A stretch of DNA of 64,000 nucleotides from Sphingomonas sp. BGYR3 (GTDB lineage: Bacteria; Pseudomonadota; Alphaproteobacteria; Sphingomonadales; Sphingomonadaceae): assembly GCF_025153455.1 (NCBI RefSeq), contig NZ_JANZNT010000001.1, positions 1,488,001 through 1,552,000 on the forward strand, written 5' to 3'. Each line of letters opens with the position of its first letter. Within the stretch, counting starts at the first letter, position 1. Shown in pieces: positions 53,231 through 60,748 of this stretch. A program made the translations under genes and the position numbers. The notes under the pieces are model-generated. The model made no database searches and was not told the DNA's origin. It saw only the letters and a program-made list of their open reading frames with translations.

Positions 53231-53668
53231 ATGACCCAGGATCCGAACGCGCTCACCGTCGAGGATGAAGCCATTCTCGCCTTCACCCCTGTCGCCATGG
53301 CGCCCCGCGCCACCGGCTGGACGCCGCGGCGACAACACGACTTCATCCGCGCCCTTGCCGCAATGGGCACGGTGGGCCGCGCCGCACGGGCGGTCGGGCT
53401 CAGCCGCCAGTCGGCCTATGCCCTGCGTTCCCGGCCCGATGCGGCCAGCTTCGTGCGCGCATGGGATAACGCCCTTTCGATCGGCTATGACCGCATCTTC
53501 GAAATGGCGATGGATCGGGCGCTCAACGGCGTCACCACGGCCCGCTATTATCGCGGGCGACCGGTCGGCACGATCACCCGTCCCGATCTGCGCATGGCGA
53601 TGGCGGTTCTTTCCGATCCCGTCCGCCCGCCTGCCACACCCACCAAATTGCCAAAGATGACAGAATGA
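53231..53668 (+). CDS. HTH-type DNA-binding protein of unknown role
   Basis: A 145-residue basic protein: FIRALAAMGTVGRAARAVGLSRQSAYALRSRPDAASFVRAWDNAL is a helix-turn-helix resembling small-terminase or invertase type HTH, followed by IFEMAMDRALNGV and a Pro-rich tail. Related sequences are common in sphingomonads and are probably regulators. No phage genes lie around it. Confidence 0.75.
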   Translation: MTQDPNALTVEDEAILAFTPVAMAPRATGWTPRRQHDFIRALAAMGTVGRAARAVGLSRQSAYALRSRPDAASFVRAWDNALSIGYDRIFEMAMDRALNGVTTARYYRGRPVGTITRPDLRMAMAVLSDPVRPPATPTKLPKMTE

Positions 53669-53698
53669 AGCGCGTTCCGCGTAATGTTGTCAGGTTGC

Positions 53699-53727
53699 GG
53701 GGCGGGGATCGGCACTCTCCCCGCCCC
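53699..53727. terminator. Perfect 10-bp hairpin between convergent genes
   Basis: GGGGCGGGGA (53699-53708) pairs exactly with TCCCCGCCCC (53718-53727) around a 9-nt loop, 30 nt after the stop of the HTH gene and 9 nt beyond the stop of the esterase. No U-tract on either side, so termination efficiency is uncertain. Confidence 0.5.
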
Positions 53728-53735
53728 TGCCTCGT

Positions 53736-54698
53736 TCAGTTGGCGCTCGCCGCTCTCGCGCCCGCGCCCTTTCTGTCCATGTATCTATGCATCTTCAGCC
53801 ACGCGGCAAAGGCGTCGAACCAGCCGGTGCTGGTCGTCGTCTTCTGATACATGCCGAACCCGTGGCCGCCCTGTTCATAGAAATGGAACTCGACGGGCCG
53901 CTTCGCCCTGGTCCAGCTTTCAATGACGCCGAACCCGGCATTGGTGAACAGGCCGTCATCGGCGGCCAGCGCCACGAACAGCGGCGGCGCATCGGCCGGC
54001 ACGGTCACGGCCGACAAGGGGCCATAGATGTTGCCGATGAATGCGGGCTTTGCATCCTCACCGGCCAGCGCGGTCGTCATGGTCAGCATCGCACCCGCCG
54101 AAAACCCGACCATGCCGATGCGGTCGCGATCGACCTTCCATTCCCCCGCCCGCGCGCGGATCAGGGCAAAGGCGGCGCGCGCATCGGCAAGCTGCGGGGC
54201 CAGTTGCACGGCAGATTCCGTGCCGGGTGCGGCGCGCGGCGGCCTGGCGCCTGGTGCGAACATCTGCCGCATCGATTCCTCGAACGCGGGCATCGTCGCC
54301 GGGGTCTGGTTCAACCGGTATTTCAGGACAAAGGCAGCGATGCCGCGCGCCGCCAGCGCCCTGGCCACATCCCACCCCTCATTCTCCATCGACAGGGTGC
54401 GGAACCCGCCGCCCGGCGCAACGACGACCGCCGCACCGGTCGCCTTGGCCGGATCGGGCAGGAACGGAGTCAGCGTCGCCTCGGTCACATTACGGGCGAA
54501 CACGCTGCCATATTGGCTGTGCCAGCTCTCGGCATTGGTCGCGTCGGGCAAGGGGCCGGTATTCAGCTTGATCGCGGTCGGCTGGGCCGGGATCGCAATC
54601 GGGGTCATCCGGTCGTTCTGTGCCCATGCCGGTGCGCTCATCCCCAGCATGGCGCTTGCCAGCGCGAGTGCAATGCTCGTCATCCGGATTTTCGACAT
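53736..54698 (-). CDS. Secreted alpha/beta-hydrolase, esterase-like
   Basis: A 320-residue exported hydrolase (signal ending in APAWAQ). Oxyanion loop VVVAPGGGFRTLSMENEGWDVARALAARG resembles BD-FAE/acetyl-xylan esterase enzymes; nucleophile serine in MVGFSAGAML, aspartate in ALAADDGLF, histidine in EQGGHGFGMY. ATG 54698 has GGAGGG upstream. Probably de-esterifies polysaccharides. Confidence 0.87.
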   Translation of the reverse strand: MSKIRMTSIALALASAMLGMSAPAWAQNDRMTPIAIPAQPTAIKLNTGPLPDATNAESWHSQYGSVFARNVTEATLTPFLPDPAKATGAAVVVAPGGGFRTLSMENEGWDVARALAARGIAAFVLKYRLNQTPATMPAFEESMRQMFAPGARPPRAAPGTESAVQLAPQLADARAAFALIRARAGEWKVDRDRIGMVGFSAGAMLTMTTALAGEDAKPAFIGNIYGPLSAVTVPADAPPLFVALAADDGLFTNAGFGVIESWTRAKRPVEFHFYEQGGHGFGMYQKTTTSTGWFDAFAAWLKMHRYMDRKGAGARAASAN

Positions 54699-54805
54699 CC
54701 CGCATCCCTCCATGATTATTACTCATACAAATGGCGGGACATGGCGACATCGTCAAGCGGAACGGGTCAAACGAATCTTTACCAGCGGCGGGTTATATCT
54801 CCGCC

Positions 54806-55525
54806 ATGAACGGGGTGGGCAAGATCGCGGCCGGGGTCGGCTTTTCCGTGCTTTGCACGGCGATCGGCATGGCCGGCCTGTCCTATCTTGCCGGACCCGA
54901 AGACGGGTTCATTCCCCCCTTGTGGTGGATATTCGGACTGGCCTGCCCTGCCCTTGTCTCGCTTCCCGTATGCGTCATTCTGGTGCGTCAGGGGGAGGCG
55001 AACCGGCGGCTGGCCGGTCAACTTGCCGAAGCGATGGCACGACTGGCGGATCTGGCACAGCATGATGGCATGACCGGACTGTTGAACCGGACGGCATTCC
55101 TTTCCCGGTCGGACGATCGGCCGGCGACGGCGGGATGGATGCTGGTGATGGATATCGACCGGTTCAAATCGATCAACGACCGGTACGGCCATCATGTCGG
55201 AGACGCGGTGATTCAGGCGGTGGCCGATGTCCTGTCGGTGTCGGTACGGACGGGCGACCTGTGCGGGCGGCTGGGCGGAGAGGAATTCGCCGTGCTGACC
55301 ATGGGCATTTCGGCGGAGGATGCGCAGGCGCTTGCCGAACGGATCCGGACGCGGATCGCGGCGATCGAAATCATCGCGGATGACGATATCGTCCGACCGA
55401 CGATCAGCATGGGCCTCGCTCCGGTCACGGCCGGCGACGGCGCGGCCCTGGCGTTGCGGCTGGCCGATGCGGCCATGTACCGGTCAAAACGTACGGGCCG
55501 GAACAGGATTTCGCTCGCCGCCTGA
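54806..55525 (+). CDS. Diguanylate cyclase (GGDEF domain)
   Basis: Makes c-di-GMP. Two N-terminal membrane helices (about 7-30 and 40-61), a coiled linker (RLAGQLAEAMARLADLAQHD), then the GGDEF domain with active-site GGEEF in RLGGEEFAVL and metal/substrate motifs DIDRFKSINDRYGHHVGD. The inhibitory I-site RTGD sits five residues before GGEEF, so feedback control is likely. 239 residues. Divergent from the esterase. Confidence 0.93.
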   Translation: MNGVGKIAAGVGFSVLCTAIGMAGLSYLAGPEDGFIPPLWWIFGLACPALVSLPVCVILVRQGEANRRLAGQLAEAMARLADLAQHDGMTGLLNRTAFLSRSDDRPATAGWMLVMDIDRFKSINDRYGHHVGDAVIQAVADVLSVSVRTGDLCGRLGGEEFAVLTMGISAEDAQALAERIRTRIAAIEIIADDDIVRPTISMGLAPVTAGDGAALALRLADAAMYRSKRTGRNRISLAA

Positions 55526-55527
55526 TC

Positions 55528-55908
55528 CTATCGCCGACCGATGATCCCCCCGGCCCACAAAGCCCAGGCGATGATCAGCGGTTGCAGGGCAAGGCGCGGC
55601 GCATGGTACAGGATCGGCAGGCCGGTTCCGGCGGTCAGATCGTTGATCGCGTGCTGCACATTGGCCGGCCATACGCATAGCGCATAAGCGGCCAGACTCC
55701 ATCCCGCCGCCCGGCGCAGGCGCGGGATCATCAATCCGACGGCCCCCGCAATCTCAGCCACCCCGGTCAGCGCGACGACCACCGCCGGCATGGGCACGAA
55801 ATCGGGCATGATCGACAGGAACGGCCGCGGCACCGCCAGGTGCAGCACGCCCGCAATCAGGTAAAGCAGGGCCAAAAGCACGCGCATCGGGGCGCGCGCC
55901 CGGCTCAT
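55528..55908 (-). CDS. DoxX-like membrane protein
   Basis: A 126-residue four-helix protein of the DoxX/DoxD-like family: VLLALLYLIAGVLHLAVPRPFLSIMPDFVP, ALTGVAEIAGAVGLMIPRLRRAAGW, then two more helices. Its start overlaps the stop of the WYL-like gene (ATGA). Function unknown; some relatives affect thiol redox balance. Confidence 0.82.
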   Translation of the reverse strand: MSRARAPMRVLLALLYLIAGVLHLAVPRPFLSIMPDFVPMPAVVVALTGVAEIAGAVGLMIPRLRRAAGWSLAAYALCVWPANVQHAINDLTAGTGLPILYHAPRLALQPLIIAWALWAGGIIGRR

Positions 55909-56225
55909 CCCTCGACGGACAGCAACGTCACCCCGGCGTATTTGTCGGAATGCGCATCATACAGCCGGCTCATGTCGAACGCGCGGTCGGACAGGCGGAT
56001 ATCGCCCAGCCCGTCCACCTTGAACGCGCCCAGCTTTTCCTCGCGCGGAATATTGCCGTCGCGCAGCACGGTGACTGCATCCAGATAGGGGACACCATGC
56101 TTGGTATACAGGATATGCGGCGCCAGCAGCACCTCGCCCTTGTTATATGTCGCGGTCACGCATTGCCGCCGCACGATGGCGGCGAACAGCGTGGGCATCG
56201 GACCCTCGGGTCCGTCGTCACTCAT
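55905..56225 (-). CDS. Small WYL-domain-like protein
   Basis: A 106-residue protein that resembles a lone WYL domain: IVRRQCVTATYNKGEVLLAPHILYTKHGVPYLDAVTV and KLGAFKVDGLGDIRLSDRAFD follow the WYL pattern (Y..., P..L, g..YL.a, f.vd.l). No HTH is attached, which is unusual because WYL proteins normally bind DNA through a partner domain. ATG 56225. Confidence 0.65.
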   Translation of the reverse strand: MSDDGPEGPMPTLFAAIVRRQCVTATYNKGEVLLAPHILYTKHGVPYLDAVTVLRDGNIPREEKLGAFKVDGLGDIRLSDRAFDMSRLYDAHSDKYAGVTLLSVEG

Positions 56226-56330
56226 GGGCCTGTCCTTATCCTTCAACCGATCGCGGATGGGATCATGCGATCGTCTCTGCGCCGCCGCTCTCTAGCCCAG
56301 CGGTGCGCGGCAAGGCAATGCAGCGACGGA

Positions 56331-56825
56331 TCAGCGTTCGACGACATCGCCCCGCATCGGGGCAAGCCGGGACAGGAACCGGTTCTGCGCGGCAAAGGAG
56401 ACACCCTCGGCGGTCATCGCCATTTGCAGGTTTTCGACCAGCCGGTTCATGTCCGCCTGTTGCACGCCCAGGTCGCGGTGCGCGGTCTTCATGTCGCGCC
56501 CGCTATAGCTGCATCCTGCATTGAGCAGGTAACAGAACTGCTCGAACAGCGTCCGGCGCAGCCGCACCCGGTCGTGATTGGCGAAAATCTCGCCGATGCG
56601 CGGATCGGCAAAGTTCGCTTCGACAAACCGGTCGACGATCTTGCCGATCCCGGCCTGCCCGCCAAAGGCCCTCGCCATCGAATCGCCCTCGAACGGGCGG
56701 GCACCGGCATTAGACGGGCTGGCGGTATAGGGATCGACAGGCTCCTCGCCCGGCATGGCATGGGGGGCGGCAACCTCCTGCACCGGCATGGCCAGCATCA
56801 GGATCAGCGAAAAAACGGCACTCAT
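56331..56825 (-). CDS. Exported group I truncated haemoglobin
   Basis: A 164-residue globin with a signal-like N-terminus (MSAVFSLILMLAMPVQEVAA). The globin part begins at ARAFGGQAGIGKIVDRFVEANFADPRIGEIF; LFEQFCYLLNAGCSYSGRDMKTAHRDLGV has the proximal histidine at H116. Usual truncated globins are cytoplasmic, so an exported form is notable. Its ATG overlaps the DUF3034 stop by 1 nt (TGATG). Confidence 0.88.
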   Translation of the reverse strand: MSAVFSLILMLAMPVQEVAAPHAMPGEEPVDPYTASPSNAGARPFEGDSMARAFGGQAGIGKIVDRFVEANFADPRIGEIFANHDRVRLRRTLFEQFCYLLNAGCSYSGRDMKTAHRDLGVQQADMNRLVENLQMAMTAEGVSFAAQNRFLSRLAPMRGDVVER

Positions 56826-57700
56826 CAGAAATTTCCCTGCAACTGGACCAGGACGCCGCGCTGCCGTTCAAAGGTCGCGACGGAACCCAGATCGGTATAG
56901 GCGATGGTCGCCGTGACATGCCGGTTCACCCCGTACACGGCAAAGGCATCCCACCAGTCATCCTCGCGCGCGATGGTCAGGTTGCTCGGCTTGCCCCGAT
57001 ATTCCGCACCCACGGCAAAGCGGCGCGAAAATTGATAGGCCAGCGACCCTTCAGCCTGCACCTGATGGGCGTCATTCAACCCGCCGCCATGGCCCAGCAG
57101 GCCGTTCTGGTTCGCCTTGGTCATCCGCACGGTGGCATTGGCCAGCAGCGACCAGCGCAGGAACAGCTTGGTTGCCGACAGATAGTAATCCACACCCTCG
57201 TCATCGCCCGCACCCAGCGCCTGAACCAGCGCGCCGTCGCGGCTTTTCTTGTACTGCGCGCCAATCGCGATGGCGGGCAGGAATTCGGGACCATAGACCA
57301 CATCGCCGGCCAGCTTGACCTTGGCGCCGATAACATCCTGATCCAGCTTGTAGTCATTGCCGATGCCCAGCGCGCCGCCGACCCGGTTGGTGTCCAGCAC
57401 CTGGCGGACATAACTGATCTCTACCCGGTCGAACACGCCGATCGCGGCGGCATAGCTGCGGAAATCATAGTCCTTCAGCTCGATGCCCGTCACCGATGCC
57501 TGGCCGCCAATCCCGTCCTTCGTCTCGTTGCCGGCAATCACTGCCCATGGGGTCAGGCCGCCGCCCGCCGCGCCCTCAATGGTCGAAATGCCGTTGGTCA
57601 GCAGCAATTTGCCATTGTCCGAAGATTGCGCCCATGCGGCAGACCCTGATGAGATCAGGCCAATCAGCATGGCGATGCGGGGAATCTGGTTCCTTGTCAT
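56825..57700 (-). CDS. DUF3034 family outer-membrane beta-barrel-like protein
   Basis: A 291-residue exported protein (signal ending in AAWAQ) with the DUF3034 start: NGKLLLTNGISTIEGAAGGGLTPWAVIAG, then alternating beta strands and a terminal phenylalanine (VLVQLQGNF), typical of an outer-membrane barrel. No function is assigned to the family. ATG 57700; an upstream GTG adds two residues. Transcribed with the globin gene. Confidence 0.88.
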   Translation of the reverse strand: MTRNQIPRIAMLIGLISSGSAAWAQSSDNGKLLLTNGISTIEGAAGGGLTPWAVIAGNETKDGIGGQASVTGIELKDYDFRSYAAAIGVFDRVEISYVRQVLDTNRVGGALGIGNDYKLDQDVIGAKVKLAGDVVYGPEFLPAIAIGAQYKKSRDGALVQALGAGDDEGVDYYLSATKLFLRWSLLANATVRMTKANQNGLLGHGGGLNDAHQVQAEGSLAYQFSRRFAVGAEYRGKPSNLTIAREDDWWDAFAVYGVNRHVTATIAYTDLGSVATFERQRGVLVQLQGNF

Positions 57701-57748
57701 GCGCACTGATGTGGCGAAACAGGGTTAACAAAGACTTCAGCTCTGCAA

Positions 57749-57798
57749 ATCGCTAAATGAAGCTACGCATTTACCGCAAATTGACGATTGTTAGCGAT
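57749..57798. promoter_or_regulatory. Inverted repeat in divergent promoter
   Basis: ATCGCTAA (57749-57756) and TTAGCGAT (57791-57798) are exact inverted repeats separated by 34 bases in an AT-richer stretch between the DUF3034 and cupredoxin-like genes. Could bind a regulator common to both directions. If it is an operator, the cupredoxin start at 57808 is favoured over the ATG at 57757. Confidence 0.45.
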
Positions 57799-57807
57799 AA
57801 ACGGGGC

Positions 57808-58410
57808 ATGATCGTTCGCAGTCTGTCTCTGTCGCTGGCGTTGATGACCTCCCCTGCCGTTGCAGGATCGTTGCAGATCGAAGTGGTCGACACGAACGGG
57901 CGCGCCCTTCCCGATGCCGTGGTTACCCTGCATCCGGCGGCGGGCATTCCGCCGGGGCCTATCCGTTTCCCTTGGACCGCGCAGATGATCCAGAAGGACG
58001 TCAACTTCGTTCCCGGCACTCTGATCGTGCCCGTTGGCGCAACCGTCTCCTTCCCCAACAGGGACAAGGTGCGCCATCACATCTATTCCTTTTCGCGTCC
58101 CGCGAAGTTCGAAATCAAGCTGTTCGGGCGGGACGAAACGCGAAGCTACACGTTTCGCACCGCCGGAGCCGTCGCGCTGGGCTGCAACATCCATGACCGG
58201 ATGAGCGGATTCATCAAGGTGGTGGACACGCCCTTTGCTGCAAAAACGGGTTCGGACGGCATGGCCAGCATCGCCGCCATCCCCGCCGGAACCGGCCGCC
58301 TGACGGTTTGGCATCCGCGGATGCGTGCTCGGGATAACGAAAGCAGCTTCACTCTTGCCATTCCCGCCAGCGGATTGATCACCAAACGCATCACCGTCGG
58401 CGTGCGATAA
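57808..58410 (+). CDS. Cupredoxin-like periplasmic protein (methylamine utilization protein family)
   Basis: A 200-residue exported protein with a cupredoxin fold. Probable copper ligands are H90/H91 (KVRHHIYSF), C126, H129 and M132 in LGCNIHDRM, i.e. the type 1 C-x2-H-x2-M arrangement. The C-terminal region is a beta-sandwich. Named after a methylamine-cluster gene, but no methylamine genes lie here. Start ATG 57808 behind ACGGGGC; 57757 is an alternative. Followed by the GGDEF-EAL gene after 4 nt. Confidence 0.85.
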   Translation: MIVRSLSLSLALMTSPAVAGSLQIEVVDTNGRALPDAVVTLHPAAGIPPGPIRFPWTAQMIQKDVNFVPGTLIVPVGATVSFPNRDKVRHHIYSFSRPAKFEIKLFGRDETRSYTFRTAGAVALGCNIHDRMSGFIKVVDTPFAAKTGSDGMASIAAIPAGTGRLTVWHPRMRARDNESSFTLAIPASGLITKRITVGVR

Positions 58411-58414
58411 ACGC

Positions 58415-60727
58415 ATGCCGCGCCTTCCCCTGTCGCTTGTCCGCGCAGTGCGGATCCTGCGCCGCTCGCTGTCGGTCAAGCTGGCGCTTGTCTATGCCAG
58501 CCTCTTTACGGTGGCGGTGGCGCTGATCCTGCTCGGCGCAAAGGCGGGGATGACGCTGTACGCCGAACGCATGATCGAGCGCGAAATGGCGGCCGGTGCG
58601 CAGGTGTTCGATCGGGTCGCATCGATGCGGTACGACCAATTGGGCAATGCCGGCCGCGTGCTGGCGGGGGATTTCGGTTTTCGCACCGCTGCCGCAACTG
58701 GCGATGCGCCGACCATCGCATCAGCGCTCGATTCCCTTGGCGGCCGACTGCAGATCGAACAGGCTTTCTTCGTTTCCGCAGACGGATCGGTCACCGGCTT
58801 TTCCGGGACTTTGCCACGGCGCGATGTCGATGCGCTGCGCACCGCGCTGGAACAGGATGCCACTGCCGGCGTGCTGCGCCTTGGCGATCAACGCTTCAAT
58901 GCCGCGGCTGCGCCAGTTCAGGCACCGACGACGATCGGCTGGGTGGTCTTTGCCAACCGCATCGATGGTGCGGAGATGTCCCGGATGGCCAGCCTGTCCG
59001 CCATCGACCTGAAACCCCGCATTGTGCCAGCCTCCCGCCTTCCGAAGAACGCCCGACTGGGCCGGATCGTGGACATGGTTTCCGGGGGCGAGCGTGTGCT
59101 GGTCCGCGCCCTGCCCGTCAAATCGTTCCGCACTGACGAGCCGCAGGTCCTGCTGCTTGAATACAGCGTCACGCGCGCGCTGGATCAGTTCGCGCCGATG
59201 TTCTGGGCGCTGCTCGCATGCGGCGTTGCCGGTATCCTGCTGGCCGCGGGGGGCAGCTGGCTGCTCGCCCGGCGCCTGACCCGGCCGATCGTCGCGCTGG
59301 ATCAGGCCGCCCGCCAGGTCGCGCGCGGCGACCATGTGCAGGTGGCGGTCACGACCCGCGACGAAATCGGCCGCCTTGCTCGCAGTTTCAATCGCATGGT
59401 CGACGACATTGCCGAACGCGAGCGTCAGATCACGCACATGGCGCTGCACGATGCCCTGACCGGCCTGCCCAACCGCCTGCTGCTTCGCGAACAGCTGTCG
59501 ATGGTGTCGGCCAGAGGCGGTGAGCGGCGGCGACAGGCGCTGTTCTGCCTTGATCTCGATCATTTCAAGGCCGTGAACGATACGCTGGGCCATCCGACCG
59601 GAGACGCCCTGTTGTGCGAAATCGCCAACCGGCTGAACCGCTTTGCCGGCGACGGTTTCGTCGCGCGGCTGGGCGGTGATGAATTTGCCCTGATCCTAGA
59701 GGAAGGGCAGCGTTCGCTCGACCGGATTGCGCATGAACTGACCGACCTCATTCGCACGCCGTGCATGGTGAACGGCCACCGACTGGTCCCTGGCACCAGC
59801 ATCGGCATCGCGGTCATCGGACCGGACGGGTCTGACCCCGTGACCCTGACCAAGCACGCCGACCTCGCCCTGTACCGGGCAAAGCAGGAAGGGCGCGGCG
59901 CCTACCGATTCTTCGAACCGGCGATGGATGCAGAGGCACAGGCCCGGCGCGCCATGGAAATGGACCTGCACGATGCCATCCGGCTGGGTCAGCTGTCCTT
60001 GATGTTCCAGCCGCTGTTCAACCTGTCGGAAGGGCGCGTTTCCGCGTTCGAGGCGCTGCTGCGCTGGAACCATCCGGTGCGCGGCATGGTCTCTCCGGTA
60101 GACTTCATCCCGCTGGCCGAGGATACCGGCCTCATTGTGCCGATCGGCGAATGGGTGATCCGGGAGGCGTGCCGGACCGCACGCGAATGGCCGGATCATG
60201 TCCGCGTTGCCGTGAATGTCTCGCCCGTTCAGTTCCGCAATCCGGGCCTGAACAGCGTCATCCTTCAGGCGCTTTCGGAAACCGGCCTGCCGCCGCAACG
60301 GCTTGAGCTGGAAATCACCGAAAGCCTGTTCATCGATAACCCGGAAACCACGCTGGCATCTTTGCACAGCCTGCGCGCGCTGGGCGTGCGCGTCGCGCTG
60401 GACGATTTCGGCACCGGCTATTCCTCGCTCAGCTATCTGCGCAGCTTCCCGTTCGACAAGATCAAGATCGACCGCAGCTTCATCATCGACCTGCTGAATT
60501 CGAAAGGCGCAACCGCCATCATCCGGTCGATCACGACGCTAGCCGAGGCGCTGGGCATGGAAACCACGGCAGAGGGCGTCGAAAACGCCGGACAGCTGGA
60601 CATCCTTCGCGAACAGGGATGCAGCCATATTCAGGGATATTATTTCAGCCGTCCGATCACGCGCGATGCCATCGCCGCGCTGCTCCTGCACAATGGCGAT
60701 ATCGCCGAACAGCGCCTCGCCAGCTGA
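58415..60727 (+). CDS. Membrane-bound GGDEF-EAL protein with periplasmic sensor
   Basis: A 770-residue c-di-GMP turnover enzyme. A first membrane helix (about 23-45), a periplasmic sensor (about 46-258), a second helix (about 262-284), a HAMP domain (about 285-338), a GGDEF domain (RLGGDEF, 420-424; no I-site RxxD) and an EAL domain (EAL at 546-548, DDFGTGYSSLSYLRSFPFDKIKID). Both active sites look intact, so either direction is possible. The cupredoxin-like gene is just upstream in the same transcript. Confidence 0.93.
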   Translation: MPRLPLSLVRAVRILRRSLSVKLALVYASLFTVAVALILLGAKAGMTLYAERMIEREMAAGAQVFDRVASMRYDQLGNAGRVLAGDFGFRTAAATGDAPTIASALDSLGGRLQIEQAFFVSADGSVTGFSGTLPRRDVDALRTALEQDATAGVLRLGDQRFNAAAAPVQAPTTIGWVVFANRIDGAEMSRMASLSAIDLKPRIVPASRLPKNARLGRIVDMVSGGERVLVRALPVKSFRTDEPQVLLLEYSVTRALDQFAPMFWALLACGVAGILLAAGGSWLLARRLTRPIVALDQAARQVARGDHVQVAVTTRDEIGRLARSFNRMVDDIAERERQITHMALHDALTGLPNRLLLREQLSMVSARGGERRRQALFCLDLDHFKAVNDTLGHPTGDALLCEIANRLNRFAGDGFVARLGGDEFALILEEGQRSLDRIAHELTDLIRTPCMVNGHRLVPGTSIGIAVIGPDGSDPVTLTKHADLALYRAKQEGRGAYRFFEPAMDAEAQARRAMEMDLHDAIRLGQLSLMFQPLFNLSEGRVSAFEALLRWNHPVRGMVSPVDFIPLAEDTGLIVPIGEWVIREACRTAREWPDHVRVAVNVSPVQFRNPGLNSVILQALSETGLPPQRLELEITESLFIDNPETTLASLHSLRALGVRVALDDFGTGYSSLSYLRSFPFDKIKIDRSFIIDLLNSKGATAIIRSITTLAEALGMETTAEGVENAGQLDILREQGCSHIQGYYFSRPITRDAIAALLLHNGDIAEQRLAS

Positions 60728-60748
60728 GCCCGTGCCAGCCGGCGCGGA

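Noticed and set aside
53231..53668. Prophage remnant
   Set aside because: Only one HTH gene; no integrase, capsid or terminase large subunit, and no attachment repeats seen.
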